A program made the translations under genes and the position numbers. The notes under the pieces are model-generated. The model was given only the letters and a program-made list of their open reading frames with translations. It searched no databases and was not told the DNA's origin. Below are positions 49,701 to 57,526 of a DNA stretch of 64,000 nucleotides, piece after piece. Each line of letters begins with the position of its first letter. Position 1 is the stretch's first letter. The DNA is from Algibacter lectus (GTDB lineage: Bacteria > Bacteroidota > Bacteroidia > Flavobacteriales > Flavobacteriaceae). Location of the stretch: the NCBI RefSeq assembly GCF_900112395.1, contig NZ_FOLN01000001.1:186001-250000 (forward strand). Reading direction: 5' to 3'.

Positions 49701-50008
49701 ATGATAATGGAGATGCCATTTCATATCCAGCACTATCCTCTTACAGAAGTAACACCAACCATACTATTAACTCATTTTTCACTACCGATGTATCTTATTT
49801 GAGATTGAAAAACGTTGAGTTCGGCTATACTTTTCCAAATAGCTTATGTGAAAATTTAGGAATTAAAAAAATCAGGATATATACCAATGGAAGTAATCTT
49901 GCTACATGGACCAATAACAGATTTTCCCACTTAGACCCAGAGATTGGCCGCTCCCCTTTGATTCCGATTACCCGAATATTTAATTTTGGTGTAAACGTGA
50001 CGTTTTAG
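46799..50008 (+). CDS. SusC-like TonB-dependent transporter (pair 2)
   Basis: 1069 aa. A long N-terminal segment precedes the hydrophobic signal (LMVAFFIFLADSSKVFAHD). No STN domain is present. The carboxypeptidase-regulatory-like domain (about 61-135, VQGTVTGTDGLGIPGVTVSV) is followed by DELDEVVIVGYGKQ, the plug domain (GALTGRLPGL, GVRGANGVILVTT) and the barrel, ending in FNFGVNVTF. It should import glycan fragments with its SusD partner, encoded 34 bp downstream. Lacking STN, it is not expected to signal through a FecR/sigma pair, so its control must come from another regulator outside the window. Confidence 0.96.
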   Translation: MRKSQINYPFYLEDCKLFIQKIKKPLMVAFFIFLADSSKVFAHDLSFENESLILTVQSTKTVQGTVTGTDGLGIPGVTVSVKGTNKGTITDLDGKYSLKKVSENAILVFSYLGMQGQEIPAAGKSIVNTIMQDDLDELDEVVIVGYGKQDKLSVTGAVASIKTEEIKQSPSPNVVGALTGRLPGLVAVQSSGRPGAEGYGIYLRGISTTNGSSPLILIDGVPRDNITQLDPNEIESVTVLKDASATAVFGVRGANGVILVTTRVGTTEKPSISFSYETGLQFLTYKTEMLDSWDYAAMRNQALVNDGYAPKYSERQIGLMKAGTSPFYPNTDWYDIMTNDFAPTTRYNVNMSGGNKRFKYFFNAGFLDQKSFYNALSKDDLGYDPQFKLNRYNFRTNLEIKANSWISAGVNLAGYLSKVNGTTAQASQIYVGINSMTPVTPGPLSSAGWEEYGITEGNPITPDGVSNQNPYALLNYRGYNSSESNNLNTTAYVNFDLGMITKGLSSKMMASFDTYSSSTLNGKKSYNSYQFDINEEQTLDGDIYDLIEFTPEQVPQFYPITLSKSSSFRYKTNLQWIINYNRTFNKMHKVTGMILAQRDNSEAASGSSENLLPYNYMGVAGRLTYGYKNRYLAEFNVGYNGSEQFAPGNRYGVFPAGSVGWVVSNEPFMKSLDFLSNFKLRASYGKVGSDNIGGTRFLYLDKMNVGTSGRITTISDLFVTESLLGNPDITWEVAYKQNYGLNLAFLKNTLTLSVDAFKERRENILLTRQTVPEVTGLTTIYPKANLGIVENKGYEIELGYRKQINKDFSLGIRNTFAYAKNKNVFADEASQGEDYYLQYRKQGLAIGQYVGKVVDWKSEGNGFYISEDEINQTTYSGSTPRLGDLKYLDLNQDGNIGPEDNDLIGHSPVPRISYSSIINLSYKGFDLSLMFQGVAQATKNFTASGVWEYGDPGYYFEYQKDNWTQERYDNGDAISYPALSSYRSNTNHTINSFFTTDVSYLRLKNVEFGYTFPNSLCENLGIKKIRIYTNGSNLATWTNNRFSHLDPEIGRSPLIPITRIFNFGVNVTF

Positions 50009-50051
50009 ATTGGTGTAATTATTAAATTAAAAAAATTAAAAAATGAATATT

Positions 50052-51890
50052 ATGAAAACAAAAATATGGATCACCGTCTTTTCTTTATTTCTGTTAGCGT
50101 CGTGTAGTGAGGTTTTAGATATCTCTCCAGATGGCACACAGACCTTAGATGAGATCTTTAAAGACGAATCAACCACAGGTGGTTATTTAAGTTCATGCTA
50201 CCAGTCATTTCCTGGATTTTCATATCGATACGTTGGCCTTGAGAATTTGCCTACCGCTATATCGGATGATGCTTGGAGTATTGGTCGTAATGGAGCCGGC
50301 AGCGCTAGTCTTTACTTAGGAGCAGTAACCACTGTTGGAAACCAAAACAAATTAGGCTATATGAAAGGCTTGTTCGGTAATGGAGTCTCTGGATGGAAAT
50401 ACTTCTATCTAAGAATACGTCGAATCAATGTATTTCTTAGTCGTATAGAAACGGCAGCAGTGCCTTCGGAAGCCGAACGCGCACAGTGGACGGCTGAAGC
50501 TAGAGTATTACGTGCTTTTTATTATACCGAGCTTATTAATCGTTACGGTAGCGTATACCTTATTACAGAACCTACTGAAGTTGGGTTTGATGAGTCAACG
50601 CTTGTATTATCGACATATAAGCAGATGGCTGATTTCATTATTAGCGAATGTCGTGAAGCCATGAAAGAAGATGAGCTGCCTTGGAGACCAGAATTAAGTG
50701 CCGACGCTAAACGTATGACAAAAAGTATAGCGGCTGGACTAAAATCCAAAGTAGCCCTATTTATGGCCAGCCCTTTGTTTGCAGATGGACAAGATTATTG
50801 GGCGGAAGCTGAAGCTATTTGTAAAGAATCGTTAGATGAGCTTTTAGCACATGACTTCGAATTATACACAACGGTTCGTAATACTTCTGTTTTTGGAGAC
50901 AATGCTTATCAAGAATATAGTACTACTACCAGAGATTATTCCTCTTCTCCTCGAGATAAAGAAACCATTCTAACCACGAACAATGTAAGCACCAATTGGA
51001 ATTATCAAGGACTACCCATTAATAATGCCACATCTGCGGGAATGGCACCTACGCAAGAATTGGTAGATGCATACCCAATGAAAAACGGAAAATATATCCT
51101 TGATCTAGGGGCACCTTATAATGATGTCAAGCATCTTTCACCGAATTTTAACTCTAACTCAGGCTATGACGAACAAGACCCATACATTGATCGTGACCCT
51201 CGTTTTTATGCTAGTGTTTATTACAACGGCTCAACGGCTCTTAACCAACAAAACCAACAGATAGAGATAGAGATATTTAGAACGGGTAACAGCAGTATTA
51301 TGGGGAGTAATACCAAACGTACACAAACAGGATATTACCCACGCCGTCACTATAATCCCTTGTCACGTAGAGGTAAAAATGTGGCCATATCATGGCGCTA
51401 TATGCGTTTGGCTGAGATATATCTAAATTACGCTGAATGTGCGATCGAAAACAACCACTTAACCGAGGCTTTAGCAGCGATTAAACCAATTAGAGATCGC
51501 GTAGGCATGCCTAATCTAGATGAAGTTGAAGATGTCACCATTGACCAAGCCAATCTTCGGTTAATGTACCGCAATGAACGTAGAATAGAAATGGCTTATG
51601 AAGAGACTAGATATTATGATGTACGTAGATGGACTTCTCCTGGTACCGATATGGACATTATTCGTTATGCTACCGGTATGTGGATCGAAAAAGATCCAAA
51701 TGATGGTACTTTAAGTCATATGCGTTTTCAAGTAGGAGATGCCTATGATCCGGACACAAAAACATGGGCTGGAGATGGGCTAGAGAAAGCTTGTTATACA
51801 TCCAAATATTTACTTCATCCGCATGATGCTTTAGAGGTGTCTAGGTTATTAAATAGTACCGGAGTTAATATTCAAAACCCTGGATGGTAA
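50052..51890 (+). CDS. SusD-like glycan-binding lipoprotein (pair 2)
   Basis: 612 aa from the ATG at 50052; an ATG three codons earlier (50043) is also possible. Lipobox LLASC (C18). SusD features are the N-terminal helical repeats (AEARVLRAFYYTELINRYG), central KSKVALFMASPLFAD, and C-terminal MRLAEIYLNYAECAIENN, RNERRIEMAYEETRYYDVRRW and the terminal NPGW. It is longer than the SusD of pair 1 and of the RagB/SusD type common in flavobacterial PULs. Partner of the preceding SusC. Confidence 0.95.
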   Translation: MKTKIWITVFSLFLLASCSEVLDISPDGTQTLDEIFKDESTTGGYLSSCYQSFPGFSYRYVGLENLPTAISDDAWSIGRNGAGSASLYLGAVTTVGNQNKLGYMKGLFGNGVSGWKYFYLRIRRINVFLSRIETAAVPSEAERAQWTAEARVLRAFYYTELINRYGSVYLITEPTEVGFDESTLVLSTYKQMADFIISECREAMKEDELPWRPELSADAKRMTKSIAAGLKSKVALFMASPLFADGQDYWAEAEAICKESLDELLAHDFELYTTVRNTSVFGDNAYQEYSTTTRDYSSSPRDKETILTTNNVSTNWNYQGLPINNATSAGMAPTQELVDAYPMKNGKYILDLGAPYNDVKHLSPNFNSNSGYDEQDPYIDRDPRFYASVYYNGSTALNQQNQQIEIEIFRTGNSSIMGSNTKRTQTGYYPRRHYNPLSRRGKNVAISWRYMRLAEIYLNYAECAIENNHLTEALAAIKPIRDRVGMPNLDEVEDVTIDQANLRLMYRNERRIEMAYEETRYYDVRRWTSPGTDMDIIRYATGMWIEKDPNDGTLSHMRFQVGDAYDPDTKTWAGDGLEKACYTSKYLLHPHDALEVSRLLNSTGVNIQNPGW

Positions 51891-51927
51891 TCTAGCATTG
51901 AAATGTTTACAATTAAATTTTAAATAA

Positions 51928-54900
51928 ATGATAAATTTAAGAAATAATATGTCATCAAAAATAGTTTCGATCTTACTGATAATCTTCGTATTATCAATAG
52001 GTCATGTGAGCGCCCAAACAGAGGGTACTTATTTAGAAGGCTCGGTAAAAGATGTTTTTGGACATGTTTTATCCGGAGCCACAGTTAAAGCCCGAAATAG
52101 TTCCATCAGCACTGTTAGCAGTGTTAATGGTACATTTTCCATAAAAGAAGCTTTTCTGGCAGAAGATGAAGTTCTTGAAATTTCTTTAAACGGCTATAGA
52201 ACACTTGTTCTAACCTTTAAAGAACAAGAAAACCTTCACGTAATTTTACAATCAGATGTTTCTGGGCGTGATAATACCGTATCTCTTTTAACAGGAGATA
52301 GGCCAATGAGTTCTGTTGGAGCTTCCGCGGTAACGATATCGCAGGATGTTTTATCCAGAACTAAGACATCATCCTTAGGAAGCGCCCTTACAGGACGATT
52401 CCCTGGTTATGCCGCTGGCCTTATAAGAGGCGCTTCTACAACAAACGCAAGAGGTTCTATTATATTGGTAGACGGAATGCTAACCAATACCTATGGTCAC
52501 CTAAACTTAAACGATGTAGAATCGGTGACGATGTTAAAAGATGCCGCTGCAACTTCATTATATGGTTTTCAAGGTGGTAACGGTATTATTTCGGTAAAAA
52601 CCAAGAAAGGTTATAATGGTGAGTCCACCATTACCGTGAATGCCAACTACACCATGCAAACACCTATTACAACACCCACTGTATTGAATTCGGGACAACA
52701 TACCCGATTATATAACGAAGCTTGGGAGAATGATGGCAATACAGACCCTTCTATTTATACAGATGAGGATATTGCCAATTATGCGTCTGGTGAAAACCGC
52801 GAGTTGTATCCTAACAACAATTGGTATGATATGTTTATCAATTCATTAGTGGAAACTCAGGACATTAATGTAAGTGGTCGTGGAGGTTCAGATGTTTTTA
52901 AATATTATGTAGGAATGGGATATCTTCATCAAAATTCTCCTTACATAACAGATGGTACAGTTCCTGAAACTTATGGAACCAATCGTTTTGATATCAGATC
53001 CAATTTAGATATTAAAATCAATGACTACATTAGTGGTTATATGAATATTTCAGGACGAATTAATCGCTCGATGAATCCACAAGCTAGTGACATTTACTCA
53101 ACGATTTTTAACCTAGACCCTACAGTTTATGGTCCACTTACTCCAGATGGGAATGTAGTTGTTACCGAAACCGAAGGAAATTCAGCCTATGCTAAAATCA
53201 ACAGATCAGGATATCGTAAAACAACAAGCGTGAATATTTCTTCTATTAGTGGATTAAATTTCGACCTTAAAAAATTACTTCCAGGGCTGTCAGCCGGTGG
53301 TGAAATAAAGTACTATACAGTACCAACTTCTTTCATTTCGGGAAATACAGATTATGAAAGATGGGTACGAGATATGACCATAACAGACAACTTAGAATTC
53401 ACAAGATTCGGTAGTTCAAGAAATGAACCTGTTAGCTTCACAAAATCTACTTCTAGTAGTTACAGAACAGAATACCAGGGCCATTTAAAGTATAAAAACA
53501 CCTTTGGAGACCACAGCATCAACGGTACTGCTTTAATACAAAAACAATATTACAATTCGCAAGCAGCAGAAGGTTTTCAACCATTTATTAAAATGACTTA
53601 CGGTTTTAATACCAGTTATGCTTTTAAGGATTTGGTATATGCGGATTTCGTTTCTAGTTACCAAGGGTCTGAACAATTTAGTCCTGAAAACAGATATGGA
53701 TTTTTCCCCTCTATGTCTTCGGCTTTAGTGCTTTCAAACTTCGATTTCTTAAAGAATGATAAGACTGTAACCTTCTTAAAACTTCGTGGCTCTTATGGTC
53801 TTGTTGGTAATGATAATATTGCTGGAAATAATCGTTTCCTTTATAAAGACAACCTAAGCATAACCACTGTCGGAACTAGCATTATTAGAGAAGATCAGTT
53901 AGGAAACCCTAATATTACTTGGGAAACCTCTAGAATTGCCAATATAGGTTTTGATATTGGACTTTGGGATCAGTTAGCTTTGTCGTTTGAATACTTCGAC
54001 GACCAGCGCTCCGATATTTTGGTATCTAACAGAATCATTCCAGCTATGCTTGGTATTGATTCCGGTTCTTTACCTTTAATGAATAATGGTGAAGTACACT
54101 CTTATGGATATGAAGCTCAATTGGGTTATCAAAAGGATTTCAACAAGAATTTTGGCTTTAAAGTAAACGGATACGTTGCTTTTAACGATAATAAAGTAGA
54201 AAACATTGCAGAGCTAAGTTTGGGAGATGATTATGCTTACCCTTACAGAACTACAGGATACAGTATTGGACAACAATGGGGCTATCTTATTGACTATTCC
54301 AATGGAAATGGTTATTTCAACAGTGCTGATGAAATTACAGCTTCAGGACTCGCTTACGACGGGGCATCACCAAGACCTGGAGATTTTATCTATCAAGATT
54401 TAAATGACGATGGTATTATCAATGCTCAAGATCAAGCTCCTATGGGATATTCTAGCATACCAAAATTTAGCTACGGAACTGAATTGAGTTTGAAATGGAA
54501 ACAATTTGACCTTTCTGCCTTGCTCTATGGCGTTTCAAAGGTAAACTCTTTTAATAGTGGAGCTGGCTCTTATGAGTCTTATAATAATGGTACGTTCTTT
54601 ACGCAGCACCTTAATGCCTGGACTCCGGAGCGTTATGCTAACGGTGAAAACATAACAGCACCAGCTTTATCACTTAACGGAAGTTCTAGTCATAAAGCCA
54701 ATGATTATTACTATCAAGATAGAAGCTACCTCCAATTGAGAGAAGTAACAGTAAGTTATACTATCCCAGGCAATATAGCTAGTAAATTATCAAGCAAGGA
54801 AGCTAAGATTTACTTAAGTGGAAGAAACCTTTTTACAATCGATAATATGAAAAGTGATGACTTCACTGTTTTTATGGGAGGACCTAATAGTTCCCCTACA

Positions 54901-54939
54901 CGTAGAGCCTTTGTTGCTGGACTTAACCTAACGTTTTAA
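51928..54939 (+). CDS. Atypical SusC-like TonB-dependent transporter (pair 3)
   Basis: 1003 aa, or 996 if started at the ATG at 51949; the signal peptide ends near GHVSAQ. A carboxypeptidase-regulatory-like domain (EGSVKDVFGHVLSGATVKA) is present, but the usual DEVVVVGYG segment before the plug is missing; the corresponding stretch reads SDVSGRDNTVSLLTGDRP. The plug (GSALTGRFPGYAAG, GFQGGNGIISVKT) and barrel are complete, ending FVAGLNLTF. The plug is missing some residues common to other SusC proteins, for example between GRFPGY and GASTTNARG. It lies 37 bp after the SusD of pair 2, forming a SusC-SusD-SusC-SusD operon. The odd N-terminal region may change TonB interaction. Confidence 0.92.
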   Translation: MINLRNNMSSKIVSILLIIFVLSIGHVSAQTEGTYLEGSVKDVFGHVLSGATVKARNSSISTVSSVNGTFSIKEAFLAEDEVLEISLNGYRTLVLTFKEQENLHVILQSDVSGRDNTVSLLTGDRPMSSVGASAVTISQDVLSRTKTSSLGSALTGRFPGYAAGLIRGASTTNARGSIILVDGMLTNTYGHLNLNDVESVTMLKDAAATSLYGFQGGNGIISVKTKKGYNGESTITVNANYTMQTPITTPTVLNSGQHTRLYNEAWENDGNTDPSIYTDEDIANYASGENRELYPNNNWYDMFINSLVETQDINVSGRGGSDVFKYYVGMGYLHQNSPYITDGTVPETYGTNRFDIRSNLDIKINDYISGYMNISGRINRSMNPQASDIYSTIFNLDPTVYGPLTPDGNVVVTETEGNSAYAKINRSGYRKTTSVNISSISGLNFDLKKLLPGLSAGGEIKYYTVPTSFISGNTDYERWVRDMTITDNLEFTRFGSSRNEPVSFTKSTSSSYRTEYQGHLKYKNTFGDHSINGTALIQKQYYNSQAAEGFQPFIKMTYGFNTSYAFKDLVYADFVSSYQGSEQFSPENRYGFFPSMSSALVLSNFDFLKNDKTVTFLKLRGSYGLVGNDNIAGNNRFLYKDNLSITTVGTSIIREDQLGNPNITWETSRIANIGFDIGLWDQLALSFEYFDDQRSDILVSNRIIPAMLGIDSGSLPLMNNGEVHSYGYEAQLGYQKDFNKNFGFKVNGYVAFNDNKVENIAELSLGDDYAYPYRTTGYSIGQQWGYLIDYSNGNGYFNSADEITASGLAYDGASPRPGDFIYQDLNDDGIINAQDQAPMGYSSIPKFSYGTELSLKWKQFDLSALLYGVSKVNSFNSGAGSYESYNNGTFFTQHLNAWTPERYANGENITAPALSLNGSSSHKANDYYYQDRSYLQLREVTVSYTIPGNIASKLSSKEAKIYLSGRNLFTIDNMKSDDFTVFMGGPNSSPTRRAFVAGLNLTF

Positions 54940-54951
54940 AGAAATAGAAAA

Positions 54952-56700
54952 ATGAGAAAAAAAATTATATTATTACTGATAACCGTCGGTCTATTCTTTC
55001 CCTCTTGTGAAGATGCTTTTGATTTTGGATCGGATGGACGCGTGACCTATGATGAAATTTTTTCGGATTACCTGTTAACAGGAAAATACCTTACAACAGC
55101 TTATTCCTACTTTCCCTATTATGGGGCAAGTAGCGCAGGCGGTACCTTTCTAGCGTCATTTACGGATGAAGCACAGGATGCTCAAGATGTAGTCCCTGGA
55201 AGTAATTCATTAAAATATTACGAAGGAAACATGAATTCCGCTAGCAACCTAATAAAGGGGTCGCTTTACGACAATATGTTTAAAGGTATCAGAACTTGTA
55301 ATGTGTTTCTTGCCCGTGTAGATGATGTACCATCATTTACTATTCAAGAACACAGAGGTCAATGGAAAGCTGAAGCTTATTTATTAAGAGCCTATTATTA
55401 TCTTCAACTCATCAAACGTTATGGGCCTATGCCTATTTTTAAAGAGGAACTCCCGTTGGATTATGATTTTTCAACAATGGAAAGACCTTCTTTTTACGAG
55501 AATGTACAGGCTATTATAGCCGATTGTGATGCTGCCTTAGCACAGCCTGAACTTTTATATCGTCAGGTAAGCGGTCTTCAAGATGGTTATATGACACGTG
55601 GTGTAGCTTACGCTATTAAATCACAAGCTATCCTTTTTGCTGCCAGCCCATTATGGAACGATGGTAATGACCATTGGGCTGAAGCTGCTACTGTAACTAA
55701 AGAAGCTCTTGATGCACTTGAAGGTGCAGGTTACGGTTTATTCAACCCATCTAATACATCAATTCCAGGTCTGTATAGTAAATATCAAGAATATTTCCTT
55801 ACACAGCCAGAAAGTGTAGAGTTTCCTTCGGTAGAGAAAGAAACGATCTTAGGTAAATCAAGAATGACGTTGTGGTCTGGTTATAGTCTTCCTATTTTAG
55901 CCGATGTAACTAAAGCAGGAATAAGCCCTTCTCAAGAGCTAGTTGATGCTTATGAAACTATCGACGGGGTACCAGTACTTGATCCAACGATGCCTTATTT
56001 AGATGATGCACATTTGCAACCTAATTATAATTCGGCAAACACCATGTATGATCCAGAAAATCCATACGCGAACAGAGATCCACGTCTTTTTTCAACGATT
56101 TATTGCAACGGTAATTTCCATAATTTAAGTAATAATACGATTCCTGTTGAAACTTATGTGGGCGGTAGCTCTGAGATTTCGGATAACAGTAATCTAAACA
56201 CTAGAACCGGTTACTATCTAAGAAAATTTATTCATTACGATTCAAGGAAAAACTCTAACAAAGATGGTTTCTGGCACGATTACAGAATGGCTGAAATGTA
56301 TCTTAATTTTGCCGAGGCTGACTTTTACGCAAAAGGAGCAGTTACCACAGAAGCGCTTGCAGCTGTTAATACAATTAGATCTAGAGCGGGTATGCCAGAC
56401 ATTCAAATAAGCACTTCTACAAGTGAATTTGAATTGAAATTAAGAAACGAACGTCGAGTAGAACTTGCTTTCGAGGAACACCGCTACTATGATTTACGTA
56501 GATGGAAAATTCAAAGCGATTTTGAAGGTATTGTTACCGGCATGAAAATCACTAAAAATGGAGAAGATTTTGAATACGACAGAATTGTGGTACAGGAAAG
56601 AAATATTACAGATGAAAAGTACTTGATGTGGCCAATTCCTTTAACCGAACAAAACAAGTATAATGCACTTGGCGTAGAGTTTCAAAACGAAGGGTGGTAA
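54952..56700 (+). CDS. SusD-like glycan-binding lipoprotein (pair 3)
   Basis: 582 aa. Lipobox FFPSC (C19). Typical features: WKAEAYLLRAYYYLQLIKRYG, YAIKSQAILFAASPLWNDG, YRMAEMYLNFAEADFY, LRNERRVELAFEEHRYYDLR and the terminal FQNEGW. It resembles the SusD of pair 2 more than those of pairs 1 and 4 (both keep the motif order VDAYxxxxGxxxLD and DPYxxRDPRxxxxxYxNG), so pairs 2 and 3 may have arisen by duplication of a SusC/D unit. It ends the operon; a strong terminator lies 130 bp downstream. Confidence 0.95.
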   Translation: MRKKIILLLITVGLFFPSCEDAFDFGSDGRVTYDEIFSDYLLTGKYLTTAYSYFPYYGASSAGGTFLASFTDEAQDAQDVVPGSNSLKYYEGNMNSASNLIKGSLYDNMFKGIRTCNVFLARVDDVPSFTIQEHRGQWKAEAYLLRAYYYLQLIKRYGPMPIFKEELPLDYDFSTMERPSFYENVQAIIADCDAALAQPELLYRQVSGLQDGYMTRGVAYAIKSQAILFAASPLWNDGNDHWAEAATVTKEALDALEGAGYGLFNPSNTSIPGLYSKYQEYFLTQPESVEFPSVEKETILGKSRMTLWSGYSLPILADVTKAGISPSQELVDAYETIDGVPVLDPTMPYLDDAHLQPNYNSANTMYDPENPYANRDPRLFSTIYCNGNFHNLSNNTIPVETYVGGSSEISDNSNLNTRTGYYLRKFIHYDSRKNSNKDGFWHDYRMAEMYLNFAEADFYAKGAVTTEALAAVNTIRSRAGMPDIQISTSTSEFELKLRNERRVELAFEEHRYYDLRRWKIQSDFEGIVTGMKITKNGEDFEYDRIVVQERNITDEKYLMWPIPLTEQNKYNALGVEFQNEGW

Positions 56701-56830
56701 TTACATTTTACAACCTGTGAATACTATGAAAATTTGTTTTTAGAACTGGAATTAAAACCAAGGCTCCTTAAGTGTTAAAGCTATAGATTCTTCTTTTAAA
56801 CACTTCCAGAAGTAACTAAAAACATATATA

Positions 56831-56877
56831 AAGCAAAAAGGCAATAAAAATCGACGATTTTTATTGCCTTTTTGCTT
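56831..56877 (+). terminator. Nearly perfect 47-nt palindromic terminator
   Basis: Two 23-nt arms (starting AAGCAAAAAGGC and ending GCCTTTTTGCTT) are perfect reverse complements around one central A, and a run of T follows. It lies 131 bp after the SusD stop and should end the tandem SusC/D transcript efficiently. Flanking A and T runs make it functional in both directions. Confidence 0.85.
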
Positions 56878-57526
56878 TTTTAATTTCACGTTGGTTTAAC
56901 GTTACAAAAAAAAACATAGGCTTTACATACATTTAACTTTAAAACTAAGCATTCTCTCTTTAAAACTTGTAATAGCATCATTCTCCCCTACTCTAAACGA
57001 AGGACCGTATTAATTCCTCTCCTATTCTGTTGCTTTATTTTATCGAAACCCGCACTCTCATCACCTCATTACTCATAAAAAAATATCATACTAAATCTTG
57101 TTACTTAAACCTAATTAACACTGCACCTCTAGCAAATCCTCTTAAAAACATTTCTATCAACCATTAAAATGTTTTAAATACCATTTTAACAAGATATAAA
57201 TACAGATGATTTTTATTAAAAAAAATCATGTTAAAACAAGATTATAAATATGTTTTACTTACGGGTATTCACAAAACACCCATAACCTAACGTTTCCTAT
57301 AGATGAAAACACAGATAACATATCGGTAAAAAAAGCTACCAACAGTAAGTAAAACTTAAAATAATTAACAAAATTTAAAATATTCACATTTATTTAACAT
57401 TTCCATGTATTAATACAAGATAGTTTCAGAAAAAATTATAACTTTATAAAATGATATTAATAACTTAACTAAGTTTTCATTTCAAAAACAAAAAATCCTA
57501 TTTTTTTTAACTAACAAACAATCAAC
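56878..57526 (+). other. 649-bp control region upstream of SusC/D pair 4
   Basis: AT-rich and without a recognisable gene. It contains a cluster of repeats: AACAAGATATAAATA (57188-57202) and AACAAGATTATAAATA (57235-57250) flank an inverted repeat ATGATTTTT/AAAAATCAT (57206-57229), and GTTTTACTTAC (57252-57262) is repeated inverted as GTAAGTAAAAC (57345-57355). A TAACTTTA at 57439-57446, 80 bp before SusC, is one base off the -7 consensus. Confidence 0.5.
57188..57355. repeat. Cluster of direct and inverted repeats upstream of SusC pair 4
   Basis: Two 15/16-nt copies of AACAAGAT(T)ATAAATA start 47 bp apart and bracket a 9-bp inverted repeat. Immediately to the right an 11-bp perfect inverted pair, GTTTTACTTAC/GTAAGTAAAAC, is 82 bp apart. 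These are plausible binding sites for a regulator of the fourth SusC/D pair. Confidence 0.5.
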
